From: Arabidopsis thaliana
Lineage: Eukaryota > Streptophyta > Magnoliopsida > Brassicales > Brassicaceae
Length of the DNA stretch: 64,000 nt
Assembly (NCBI RefSeq): GCF_000001735.4
Contig: NC_003076.8
Coordinates: forward strand, 7,936,001-8,000,000
Reading direction: 5' to 3'
Below the pieces are notes generated by a model. The model searched no databases, was not told the DNA's origin, and saw nothing but the letters and a program-made list of their open reading frames with translations. Shown here one piece after another: positions 16,570 to 27,700 of this stretch (the first letter of the stretch is position 1; every line of letters starts with the position of its first letter). Both the position numbers and the translations under genes were made by a program.

Positions 16570-17869
16570 AGTCAAGAGTTAGGAGAGAAATAAAACCAAG
16601 TTTTGGACAATGATTGATTAGCTAATAATAGCTTTCCATTTCAGATTTTTTGTCCACATCAAATGAAAAAATGGGAAGTAAAACAAATTCCATGAATGCT
16701 TTTAACTGAATGAAGGAAAAAAATTCATTGATAGTTGAATTATTAATTAGTTGATATTTTTATATTTTCTAAATATATAAATTTGGTCAAATACTCAAAT
16801 ATATTAATCAGGTAATATACTACCAGAGTCCAAATTTTTATTTTTATTTTTAACTTTATTAAAGTTAAATAAATTTAATTGTTTAATAAGGCACAATGCA
16901 TTCAAAATGTACAATATTGCCTCTTTTAACTTTTAAGAAATAAAATTATATGATATCTAATAGTATAGACTAATTAAAGAAGTAGTTGTAGCGATAGTGT
17001 TAATTAATTTAATACTTTATTGCATACTTTTTGCAAAAAAAAACAATGTAATTTACAACTTAAAACTGCAATAAAAAGGAAAAAAAAAAAGTTAATTGAG
17101 TTTTTATGAATAAAATTTTCTACTTAATGAAGATATGTATCTACACTACGTACAGTACTTAGGGCACTAAATAAAGGCAAAAACGTCTCCTTCGCTTACA
17201 TACGAAGAAACTGTAGCTCGTTTTAAATTATAGCCTTTTTTTCCTAAACCTAAATTACTTTTATTCAAGAAACTATTTTTGTCACATGTATTTTCTGCTA
17301 ATATGATGAAGACATCGAATCATTTTAGAAAAGAAAATTAAAAGGAAAATTTCATTCTCTTTCATACGCATTCTAGTTTGTGTCTTTGCCTCCTCTCGTT
17401 TGGTTTCTAACTTTCTGTCAGTGTCCACTTTATTTATTTAGTAACCATCAACCCTGTGCTTAATTACATTTTAAATCCATATATCTTCTAAACATCACAT
17501 TTTTATACTATTGTAGTGATTGAATTATCAAATAAATGAGATATTTGGTGAAATCATGGACAAACACATGAAATCTACAACAGAATTCCAAATGAAACTA
17601 GATAAAGGAATATTATACAAATCCAAAATTTTCTTCAAAACAAAAACTTGTTTGAAAAAGACTTCCGGTACAAATTGAAAGCTCTCCTGAAGATGATACG
17701 AAGCATTTTTTTTTTCGAGAAGAGTTAGAATTTTAAATTCTACAACAACAACTGATATGAGATTGGATGTACACAAACAATGTATAAGGAGCTTAATTCT
17801 TAATCATGAAGCAGAGCTTTATTCTTTATCACTTTGGTCTTGAAGGAGCTTTGTTCTTGATCATGTGGC
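16567..17869. other. AT-rich spacer: CPK12 promoter and 3' flank of the DNAJC17-like gene
   Basis: This region has no credible gene. 16620-17500 is very AT-rich. A minus-strand open stretch at 17528-17776 has no ATG start, no homology I recognise, and lies in the downstream flank of the J-protein gene. Confidence 0.5.
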
Positions 17870-18936
17870 TTAAACCCCTCGCTTTTTCTGGTCCATAGCC
17901 GCCTGTTGAAGAGAGTAAAATATGAGAGTTCTTGAGAAAAAAAAACACAAACGAATGAATCAGCAAGAACCTGAGGAGCGTAGAAAAATACCTGTAGCAG
18001 TCTTTGCATGACGGCATCTTCATAAGCTTGAAGACCGGCACCTACTATGTTACTCTGCGGTTCTGCTTCTGCAGATTTCTTAGCCGTCAGAAAATCAGTT
18101 TGGGCTGCTTTCTGAAGAGGTACAACCAACAATGGATTAGAAAGATTGCCACACAATGTCCTCGTCGCTGCAACCTATAAGACAAAAAACAAATTGAATC
18201 AATTTAACTTCTTGATGTATAAAGAAAAAGAGAGAAACCAACTTAGTAAAATAGTACTCACAGCTCCATCCTTTGTAGCCATTACAATAAGAGCAGAACA
18301 TTTCTTCTTGGTACTCCTAATAACAACATCTTCAACCTCACCAAACTCAGAAAACACTTCTCTTAGCCTTCCAGCTGTATACCCTTCACCACTTTTTTCC
18401 CAAGAAACCTTCAACATTCTCTCTTTATCGAGTTGAACACTAGCTCCAGCACCACTTCTTTCTTCTTTTCTCTTTTCATCTACATTACTCTCTGGAGTTT
18501 GGAAACCACTTTTCTTCTTCGCATGTCTTGCACGTATCCTATCTATCTCCTCCTTAAGCTTCCTAGCGATTCTCTCTTCTTCATCATAAGCTCTAGCGGA
18601 AGGATTAGGAGAAAAAGCAGAACGCTCCCTTTCCTCCAGATCTGACATCATCTTACGCCTCTTGGAATCTACTTGCGATTTCTTATGTTGTTTCTCACGC
18701 TGGATTCTAAGAAGATCATCAAACAGCTTCCGGGCTTTCTCGTCTTTGAGAACCTCGTAAGATGTCTTAAGCCTCTGAAATTTCTCATGGGCATCAGGAT
18801 CATCAGGGCGTTTATCAGGATGCAAGTCCAAAGCTTTCAACTTGTATGCTTTTGCAATCTCCTTCTCGGTAAGCTTCAGAGCTTCCTCTCCAGAAGCTAA
18901 ACCTAGAACAATGTAGTGATCGACAAAACCCTCCAT
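17870..18936 (-). CDS. DNAJC17-like protein (J domain plus RRM)
   Basis: Three coding exons: 18262-18936 (ATG at 18936), 17992-18174 and 17870-17902 (TAA), giving 296 aa. Residues ~8-75 form a J domain (DHYIVLGLASGEEALKLTEKEIAKAYKLKALDLHPDKRPDDPDAHEKF...) with an intact HPD. A basic, coiled-coil-prone linker follows (RRKMMSDLEERER..., EEIDRIRARHAKKKS), then an RRM-like segment (MLKVSWEKSGEGYTAGRLREVFSEFGEVEDVVI...ALIVMATKDGAV). J domain plus RRM in this order is DNAJC17/Cwc23-like, a family linked to spliceosome function; that role is inferred. The last coding exon is only 33 bp. It matches AT5G23590. Confidence 0.9.
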
Positions 18937-18965
18937 TTCTTTCTTCTTCTAAACCAAATCACCCT

Positions 18966-19412
18966 ACTGCAGCAAAACCAAGAAGAAGTTAGTACTCTAA
19001 AAAGCTTTAGCAAATTCGAAAACACAGAAACAGATAAATGCTTCACAAATCCAACTGTACAATAACAGATAATTCAAGTGACACACAAACTTGGCAACAT
19101 ATAATATCGGCTTCAGAATAACAGAATGAACATAGTAACCATAAAAAGCAATTCATGGTCTCACTTGCTATTAACCCTAGCCATCAAACAGGGAATTCAC
19201 AAAGAGAAAACTTTTGACACAGTTGATAGGAACCCTTGATTTGGTTAAGCAATTTCAGAGCAATTAGTTCAAAAAGTTAAACCCCATCAAAACATCAACG
19301 ACAACAATTCAATTAAACCTAGAACTCCGAATATCATATACAAAGCTTCGTTCTTTTACTTAAAAATCAATAACGAGTCACAGAAATCACAATTATCAAA
19401 TTTCATAACGTA
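18966..19412 (-). other. Probable 5' leader intron of the DNAJC17-like gene
   Basis: On the minus strand, a donor-like GGAAAG|GTACGT lies at about 19412 and an acceptor CTGCAG ends at about 18966, 30 bp upstream of the ATG. The interval is AT-rich. This is inferred from splice consensus only. Confidence 0.5.
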
Positions 19413-19871
19413 CCTTTCCGATTCCTACCCTCGAATTCTATCGGGATCACACCCAAAACAATACAATTCAGATGTCAAAACTCTTCGGTGGATTAAAGTG
19501 AAATCCCGGAGAAGTAAGGATAAGTCCCAAACTAGGAATTATCTTCAAAGGAAGGGTATACTCAAGAGTAGAAGATGATCTGAGAAGAGAAGATCACCTC
19601 CTCCAAGAGCTTTGGGTTCTTTGAGTCGGCGTAAATAACACAGGAGAGATTGTGAAAGAAGAAGAATAATTGTTTTTGATTAAACCGGAAGAATAATTAA
19701 ATCGGTTAATGAAAGCCTAACATTGAACCGGAATGAATTGTAAATAAACCAAAATAAACAGACAAGCAAGAACACAATTTTTTTTTTTTCATTTCAATTT
19801 GGGTGATTCGAAACCCTAGCAACGCGGTTTCTAGAATCTAACAATCAACAAACTTCTCTCTCAGGTTTTGA

Positions 19872-19937
19872 ATGATGAAAAAAACTACACGCCTTCCTCT
19901 GGGAAAGCTCTCTTCTGGCAAATTCAGGAGCACTTGA
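19872..19937 (+). other. Upstream ORF in the Tpt1 leader (21 codons)
   Basis: ATGATGAAAAAAACTACACG... opens a 21-codon reading frame ending in TGA at 19935-19937, about 57 bp before the main start. A second, minimal uORF (ATG CAA TGA, 19989-19997) overlaps the main ATG. Whether they are inside the transcript is not visible from sequence. Confidence 0.45.
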
Positions 19938-19993
19938 GGACGATACGTGCAGTGAAACGGGTGAATCTAGCTGCTGCTTTTCCTTAATATGCA

Positions 19994-20632
19994 ATGATCT
20001 TTGTGGATAGAATCGATGCCCTTGGACGAATCTTGACGAGAATATTGCGACATATGGCTACTGAGCTGAGATTGAACATGAGAGGTGATGGTTTTGTTAA
20101 AGTTGAAGATTTACTCAACCTGAATTTGAAAACTTGTGCAAATATTCAGTTAAATTCACACACGATTGATGAAATTAGAGAGGCTGTGACAAGGGACAAT
20201 AAAAAACGGTTTAGCCTCATCGATGAGGATGGAGAGCTCTTGATTCGCGCTAATCAAGGCCACTCAATCACGACGGTTGAGTCAGAGAAGTTACTTAAAC
20301 CAATATTGTCACCAGAAGAAGCTCCAGTGTGTGTACATGGAACTTATAGGAAGAATTTAGAATCCATCTTAGCATCGGGCTTAAAGCGTATGAATAGAAT
20401 GCATGTTCACTTCTCTTGTGGATTACCTACAGATGGTGAAGTGATTAGTGGCGTGAGAAGAAATGTAAATGTTATCATCTTCCTCCACATCAAGAAAGCT
20501 CTTGAAGATGGGATTGCGTTCTACATTTCAGACAACAAAGTGATTTTGACTCAAGGCATTGTTGGTGTCTTGCCTGTCGATTACTTCCAGAAGATCGAGT
20601 CTTGGCCTGATCGGCAATCCATACCTTTCTGA
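19994..20632 (+). CDS. tRNA 2'-phosphotransferase (Tpt1/KptA family), intronless
   Basis: A single uninterrupted ORF of 212 aa. Tpt1/KptA enzymes transfer the 2'-phosphate left at a tRNA splice junction to NAD+, making ADP-ribose 1'',2''-cyclic phosphate. Family blocks are all present: LRHMATELRLNMRGDGFVKVEDLL (R19-H20 of the conserved Arg-His pair), KKRFSLIDEDGELLIRANQGHS, CVHGTYRKNLESILASGLKRMNRMHVHFS, GVRRNVNVIIFLHIKKAL and FYISDNKVILTQGIVGVLPVDYF. The N-terminal winged-helix lobe is complete but starts abruptly, without a targeting extension. No intron, unlike nearly all its neighbours, suggests a retrocopy; I recall a second Arabidopsis family member elsewhere (AT2G45330). It matches AT5G23600. 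Confidence 0.92.
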   Translation: MIFVDRIDALGRILTRILRHMATELRLNMRGDGFVKVEDLLNLNLKTCANIQLNSHTIDEIREAVTRDNKKRFSLIDEDGELLIRANQGHSITTVESEKLLKPILSPEEAPVCVHGTYRKNLESILASGLKRMNRMHVHFSCGLPTDGEVISGVRRNVNVIIFLHIKKALEDGIAFYISDNKVILTQGIVGVLPVDYFQKIESWPDRQSIPF

Positions 20633-20875
20633 TTCATATAATTCAACATCATGCCAATATTCACAGAATTATCCTACATTCTATCACAAGACATCTCTCT
20701 AAACAGAAACAAAGCGAAAGTTAGGGACATGAACAAGAAGAAGAAGAAGAAGAAGAGTACTTGGGCCATGGTGTTGTTCTTCTCTTAAGGCATTTTGTAT
20801 GGCGAATGGTTTTTTGTACCTCTTAACATTTTAAACTTAATAATACATATTCTTAGTTTGAAAGAGAAAAAAGAG
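20633..20875. other. Short 3' flank of Tpt1 gene with (AAG)n
   Basis: This contains an (AAG) run at about 20731-20755 and no gene. It ends where the duplicated segment begins. Confidence 0.5.
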
Positions 20876-21275
20876 TCATTAGAGAGAATATAAAAGCAAA
20901 ACCACTAGAACAACAAAACCAATTATACCTCCAAATTTTCACTATGATGTAGATGATGATCACTTATTAACTTCTTCTGTGTGATATTAGTTAAGTCTTA
21001 CCTGTTCCTGCACTTTTCAAGATGACGAGTTATCTCTAGTATCCTTGGTTTTTTAGTTAGATTTTATAAGAAAAAACTATGTCTCTAAAGGATTCTTTGT
21101 CTGTGAATCGATTAGCTAGAGCGGAATTACTGTCACTGAAGAGCAAAGGCAGCGTTTGATATTTCCGTTGGCTGCTGCTTTGCTTTGGTTTTCCAAGTCA
21201 CTAACTCCTTCAAGGTTTCCTGTATCAGAAGATGCAGCCATGTGTGGTAGTGATATTGAAGCAAAGACTGAATCA
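20876..21275 (-). pseudogene. Tandem duplicate of the DYAD-like gene's last exon and 3' flank
   Basis: This segment repeats the order of sequence found at 21370-21900 (last exon and downstream region of the DYAD-like gene). Shared landmarks are ACCTxCAAATTTTCACT, AAGTC(T/C)TACCTGTTCCT, ATGTCTCTAA(A/G)GGATTCT, and the exon itself. The exon copy at 21133-21219 (minus) reads ETLKELVTWKTKAKQQPTEISNAAFALQ and then stops. It is in frame with its parent ETLKELVTWKAKAEQQLMELSNAVLALKGQ and still has an ATACAG acceptor. It could be a decaying copy or an alternative terminal exon. Confidence 0.75.
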
Positions 21276-21640
21276 ATGTGGGAGGTGGTAATATGACATC
21301 AACTTAACAATATGGCAAAAGGGATAAAGAAAAGAGATTACTCAAAAGTAAGCTTCATTGTTGAATAAGAGATCCGAGAGAGAATATACAGCAAAACAAT
21401 TACCATTAAAGCATCTCTACCTTCAAATTTTCACTTCAAACTTCTTCTATATGACTTACTTAAGTCCTACCTGTTCCTAAGCTTTTCAGATGCGACTCCT
21501 CTCTAGCCTCCTCTCTTTGTTCTTTTTTTTTTTTTTTTTGGTTTAGTTTTATCAGAAACCCTGTACATGTCTCTAAGGGATTCTATGCAGGTGGAATCGA
21601 CTAGTTAAAGCAAAATCATTGATCAATCTGTGCCTAGTCT

Positions 21641-23968
21641 TCACGGGTAACGCCAGTTGGGTTGATTCTGTCCCTTAAGAGCAAGGACAGCGTTTGATAA
21701 TTCCATCAGCTGCTGCTCCGCTTTGGCTTTCCATGTCACCAACTCCTTCAAGGTTTCCTGTACAAATATAATTCTCAAATATTGATTCCTTAACATCAAG
21801 TAAAGGTAATGCAAAGCTTTTGAAAAATTGCCCAATAACATCTGATGCATATCAGACGATGCATGAGTGGTATAGTGAATGAAGCAAAGACTGTGATAAG
21901 ATGCGCAGTAGTAAATTGATCATAATTAATCTAGAGGCTAGAGGATTATCCAAGATTGACCATCCAGTTTAACTGAAACACCAGACCAATGCTTCTAATA
22001 TGTTTGACTAACTCACCTGAGTCTGGATTGTTGGGTCGTCAATATCTGATTTTGGACCTGCAGTAATCGAAGAACCCGGAGTCATTTCAGCTTTTTCCTG
22101 ACTGGAGCTTCTGGATTCACCTCTAGTCATGCTGCTAAATAGAGAAACAAAATATTAGACAATAATAAACATCAAACCCTTACTCTTGGGCCAAAACAAA
22201 CAAACAACTGCTCTAACCTTTCTGTCATTTGCATATCTACGTTGACCAATGACTGGTCTTGGAGAGAGACCAATGACTGGTCTTGGAGAGAGATCAATGA
22301 CTGATCTTGGAGAGAGCTTTTGCAAGGATTTGTTGGAAGCGCGTAGGTCTCCGGCCTGACAGCCTCTGGTAGACCATCAATAAGGTCATCCCATTGGTCA
22401 AAACCATTCGTTGTAAAATCTTCCAAATTGGAAGTCTTCAATATATGTTCCCAATTTTCCTGAGCTGGACTGAATGACGTGCTCCCATTCGGCTGCAGAT
22501 TGCTCAGCGTGTTTGAAATTCCCAGTAACTGCTGATCTACTTTATCTTTCCACGAATTCAATTCCTTGAACATGCCCTGAGAATAAGCGAGATATGGTAG
22601 ACAAAAGCTTCATAAGGTTAAGATCATTTCAATCAAGAAACTTTAAACAAATACGTTCTACTTGCTTATAGTCTCGACCTGAGTTGAAGTCAACGATTCT
22701 GAGATCTCCACAATTTGCTTATCAGTGTTTTCCCTCCAACTCTTAAGTTCCTTGAATAGTTTCTGGGAAGCAATGCAAATAAAAAAAATGTTTCTGAATC
22801 TCTAATATGCTCATCTTAACACATTCCTCTAACATAAAGAAAAAAACGATCTCAAAGTCACCTCATTTGCATCAGCATGATCTGGTAAATTTTGCTTTGA
22901 TACAAGTTCTTTGATTTCACTGCTTACCAAAAACGAAATGAGACTCCAAGCACATTTCAAGGAAATCAAATATCGAACCACAAGAGTTGTTGCAAACATA
23001 TTACCTCTTCATTTGCTCAATCTCCCCCATAAGAAGCTTTGACGTAACCGCAGATTGATCATGTGATGATGCAGTCTGAACCATCCACCAAGCTGGGGGA
23101 ACCCAAGTAGGATCAGGAATTCCAGATTCAAGTTTAATCTTGACAAGGTCAGCACTTTCGAGCCAATACTGCATGCATCCATCAGTATTGTAACACCTCC
23201 TAAACCGATCAGAACCACCTGGTGTTACTTTGCCATCCATGTGCTTCAAGGAATGATCCAAGAGCCCAGTATCACCTATCTTGCTTCGAGCAATAACTCT
23301 TAACAGTTGTCGCGTAACAGGTTTTTCAAAAGTAGCACCTTTCTCCTTCATAATATCCGCTAAGGTTTGCTCTGCGAACTTAATCCTGCATAAAAAAACA
23401 ATTGCTCTCTTCATACAAAAACATGAAATCAAAACACATGAAACTAAAGGGGCTTTGGTCGTTTTACTACCTTTCATTGTTCCATCGAGTGGTTAATACT
23501 CTCTGCTGCTTGTGCTTCGGAGGGATAATAATCGGCTTTTCCTCGAAGCTGGTGTCTGAATATCTTCGAGATCTTGCTCCACGAGCGAGTCGTTTTCGTT
23601 TCTGGATTCCACAAGTAACGAGAAGACCAAGTTCTTCTTGCTTCTCTAACTTGACTTCAACCAAGGCGTTGTCTCTAGAGGTGTTACCTTCTTCTTCTTC
23701 TCCAGGAGTATCTTCAGTTTCGCGCTTGATAACCACCGGACCAGCAGCCATAGCAGAATCATTCGGCTCCTTCCGACAAATCTTCTTGTCAGAACGCTTC
23801 CGGCGTTTTCTGTAAAAAAAATTCACGCGACAACAAAAACAAAAAGAGTCAAAATCGAGCTCGAGGATCACCTAGAAACTAGAAATGATTTGAAGAAATT
23901 AAGAGGAAAAGAAAACTCAACAGATTATAGATCGCGGCTAGGGTTTTTTCTCGGAGAGGAGGCGACAT
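21641..23968 (-). CDS. DYAD/SWI1 (AMEIOTIC1-like) nuclear protein paralog
   Basis: Eight coding exons: 23922-23968 (ATG at 23968), 23471-23809, 23005-23385, 22862-22919, 22679-22762, 22218-22576, 22017-22134 and 21641-21757 (TGA), giving 500 aa. If exon 1 is wrong, an in-frame ATG at 23751 serves. Basic/acidic N-terminus (KRRKRSDKK; KRETEDTPGEEEE; QKRKRLARGARSRRY), then the family core: RWNNERIKFAEQTLADIMKEKGA, VTRQLLRVIARSKIGDTGLLDHSLKHMDGKV, and RCYNTDGCMQYWLESADLVKIK...DPTWVPPAWW. This core is that of DYAD/SWI1/AM1, which control meiotic chromosome organisation. The C-terminal half repeats a helical unit (LFKELKSWRENTDKQI; MFKELNSWKDKVDQQL; TLKELVTWKAKAEQQL), so exons appear internally duplicated. 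The role of this paralog is unknown to me. It matches AT5G23610. Confidence 0.85.
22244..22315. repeat. Three tandem 24-bp units inside the DYAD-like coding sequence
   Basis: Units at 22244-22267, 22268-22291 and 22292-22315 begin GACCAATGACTGG (third unit GATCAATGACTGA) and differ by only a few bases. On the coding strand each encodes SLQDQSL plus one variable residue, so the protein carries the heptad-like motif three times, in frame. Confidence 0.92.
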
Positions 23969-24755
23969 TTTTTAACACACCGAAGAACACTAAGAGGCGG
24001 CGACGGCGTAACTCTTCTCACAGCATCAAAATCGACGCCATCGAAAAAAGCACGGATCGCGATTGAAATTGGAAACAGAAAATGGTAAAACCTAGAAATT
24101 TAGGGATCAGAGCGCCACCGTAGAATCGGGATAGAGAAGAAGAAGAAGACAAAGACGAGAGCGCAGAGAGGGAAATGGAAAAAGAAGCGGACGACGGGAG
24201 TAGAGAGAGACTGAGAGAGAGCCCTAAAGCCGCCAAAATCCCTAAATTCTTCTCTTCTTCCCCCTTTTCAATTTTGCCGTTATTGGTAATTTTTTCTTTA
24301 CTTTTTTCCTTTTTCAACTCGCATGAATAATCAGTGGAGAAACCAATGTTACACCGACGCGTGGTCAATCTCTTGAAATCTACCGTCGACCTTATCACAG
24401 AAGATTATTTACAACGTTTCTGGTGAGGATGAGATTTACTTTTGTTTGTCGTCTTCTGCTCTTTGCACGGATACGCGTTATATTAAGCGTTCTATATTAG
24501 CCCATAGTTATACAAAGAAAGTAAGCAACGAAACAATTACAAAGACTAATAATGAAAGCCCTTAGATTTAGTGGTTCTTAGAGAGTGACAAAATAAGGTA
24601 ATGAGACAATATGGGAGACCTATGGGAAAAATGCTCATGTTTTTTTTTTTGAAGCTTTCTGGCAAAACAAGATCCCCAAAAACGAACATCTTTCTCGAGT
24701 AAAAAATTGTATGGATTGATGATTATTACCTCAACCTAACCTGTTTAGTTTCTCT
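23969..24755. other. Intergenic: DYAD-like promoter and PDR2 3' flank
   Basis: This contains a GC-richer leader and promoter of the DYAD-like gene, including an AACCCTAG telobox-like motif at its left edge, and the AT-rich 3' region of PDR2. A minus-strand open stretch (24018-24398) is Ser/Leu low-complexity leader sequence and I do not call it a gene. Confidence 0.5.
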
Positions 24756-27700
24756 TCAAACTTTCTTCTTCTTCTCCAGATTTGCAGTGACAGCTCTTTG
24801 CTTATGTTTCCAAGAAGAAATCTTACCAGGGAAAGCCCACCTGAGTAACCGCTCCCATGAGTAGCAGATGATGAACATAAGTGATGCCCAGATGAGAAGC
24901 TTATCTCTCAGACCTTGAGGTAATGGAACTAGCTTCAGCGAATCGTTCAGGTCTCTGAAGAGATCAGAGGCGATGACGGTGAAGAACCCTGCTCCAGCAA
25001 TGAGTGCGTAGAAGAACGGTTTGTTTTCTCTGATACTCTGGTTAAAGGGATGTCCCATGTAGTTCACAGCAAATGTAGCAACCTGAAGCATCATGCTCAC
25101 CATGTACGACACTGTGTTCACCAGGTTAGGATGGAAACTTGCGTCTGGTTCGATGCATTCCTCGGGCATGTGTTTCTCAGCTTCCTTCACAGAGTAGACC
25201 AAGAAGGTCAAGTGAACAGCAAACTGTCCTATCAGAGAGAGGAAGAGGTACACGGAGAAGACACTCGGGTGGGGCCGTTCTGCAGAGAGGGTTTGAAGCG
25301 GTCGGGCATGAGAAATGAAGAGGAAAAACGCAGCTGTTAACACTCCGCTGATTGTAGCCTGGACATCACCAAGCTTTACACCGTCTAAGTACATAACACT
25401 TAGGACATATGCTGTGGCGAGACAGTTCAGACCGAGAATTTTGAACATCTGAAGAGTCGTCACAAGTGTGCTACGACCCTGCCGGATTATGTCTGTCACT
25501 GGGGCAACTGACGCATGTTTAGCTGTGAAGGGGGATGCCATTGATGCATCCCCAAGTTTAACTAGGGGAGCTGACCGGCCATCACCTTCATCATTGTTTA
25601 GGTCATCCATAATCTTCTTCAACTTTTGTCTTTGCAGTTCCGCAGCAGTTAAGTGGCGGTTTTGGGGTGGGATCTTTCCTTTTGATGATCCTTCCCCATT
25701 CTGAGTTATGGTTTTGCTTGCTGGTTCTAATGGCAGTTTGGACTTTTTTGACTTTGACTTGTCATCTTTAGACGAATCCGATGGAGACAAGGGAAGTTTA
25801 TTATTCAGTAAGGCAACTCCAACATGGGCCTTCAAAAGTGAAAGAAAAAAAATTAAATCAAAGAAATAAAATAAAGCGAAGACATCATTTGCATGGCATC
25901 TGCCCAATGAAAATAAACGCTACCTGCTTCAGTGCTCCGACATCATTTGTCCCGTCACCACACATCAAAGTACCTCTGCCCACCGCTTTGAAGGTGGTTA
26001 AGATCAGCTCCTTCTGCTGTGGAGCAACTCTCGCAAAAACCTGAAAGAAAAAAAAAAAAAAAACTTCAGACCCTATAGTTTATAGGTTACTAAGGAATAC
26101 TAAACCACCTGACAAAGATTACAAGGTGTAATATACCTTAACAAACGGAATGACTCGCAAAACAGCAGATGTAGCCTGTAGCATTTCAATGCTGTCACCT
26201 CCAATGCATAAATCATGGGTCTCTGCCAGGGTTTCGATCTCTTTTTCACTGAAAACAAAAACGAGGTCATCCTTTCTCAGGTCAGAAGCAGGAGAATGAA
26301 AGAAACCATGCAAGTGTCAGATCTTTGCCACTTGAGCAATCATTACATGTAGAGCAAAATATTGTAAGTCAAAGTTAAAACACCACACCAAGGGGAGCAC
26401 ACACTTCAAAGACAGTTAAAAACAGTAGCATGGAGAAAGAGAGACACAATACTGCTGCTATCATGTGACTACCTAAGATTATAAAACATGAGAATGCTTT
26501 AATTCTAGAGTAACTGTCCTAAAAATATGACTGCACCTGTAGGGGATGATCTCCTTCTCATCAGGTGACACCCACTTGTATTCGTTACCACTCCCTGATC
26601 GTCCAAGAATTAAAACTGGGTTTGATACAATATGCACTTGGCCTGCAACATGACAAGCTGTCAAAGCTTGATCACCTGTTATCATCACCTGGAATCATGA
26701 AAGAAGGATAAGACATCCTGTGTATTTAATAATATAAGATTGAATGAGCATCCTGCAAAACAATGAGATGAAGACAGAAAGCGGAAATGAAAGATCCAAA
26801 ATATATATATGTCTATATCAATACTCAATTATAGTTCTTTAATGGAGTAATGACAAAGCTGCTTTACGGGTAATTCTGTACTGAGTAGAAAAGGAACTGA
26901 ATGAACCACTGGTAGTGATAGGAGGTCCAATAATCTATGAGTGTGTGCGCATTACAAGATACACGGTATGAATTACCAAATCATGGGATGAATTCTTCAA
27001 CTCCAAGAGCACGGGGGCTGAGTCTGGTCTAATGGGGCAGTTGAAGACCTGTGATGCATGATTAATCCATTACAAACCAATGGAGATACCAGACCATCGA
27101 TTACCATACAAACATATGAAGAAACTAAAGCTGCATAGAACACAAAGCATTATGTCATTACCGCAAACCCAGCAAAAGTAAGATCACTCTCAACAGCATC
27201 CCTGTCCATGTCCCTAGCTTCACTGACCTGGTTATCATTATACAGGATAGATGTTAAGTACAACTTACAAGCATGTGGCAGAAGCTTGCATAATCCAGAA
27301 CAACATGATACTGTTAACTACAAAATGACCATATCAAGAGACATAACAAGTGCAAAAGCAGATAGCTGATTTAAGGAGCTTAGACTTCTGACATAAATTT
27401 AGGATGTGCAATAGAGAGTCACACAGACCTCAACAGATGAGCAGTGAAATTCTATTGTTTCTGTCTGTAAGGCATATTACTGACAGGTTTCTAGGTATTA
27501 ATAAAGTTTTTTCAAGAAGCCAATAGGTTCATGAGAGCATGGGTAACTACCATCATATCAGGCAGTCGTTTATATGCAAGGGCTAGAACCCGAGATCCTT
27601 GGCGTGTGTATCTCTTATATGTTTCGATATATTGTGCAGGCACATCCACAAGCCTCTCTTGGATTGTCTCTGGCGCACCCTTGAAAATAAGTTAAAATAT

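Noticed and set aside
17528..17776. Minus-strand open frame of 82 codons
   Set aside because: No ATG start, AT-rich composition, and located in the 3' flank of the DNAJC17-like gene.
22618..22680. Alternative donor inside the DYAD-like exon near 22061 (GCAG|GTCC)
   Set aside because: The downstream CAG|GTGAGT is a far better donor and keeps the frame into the last exon.
24018..24398. 126-codon minus-strand open frame upstream of the DYAD-like gene's PDR2-side flank
   Set aside because: Ser/Leu low-complexity, no acceptable ATG context or homology; it is leader/promoter sequence.
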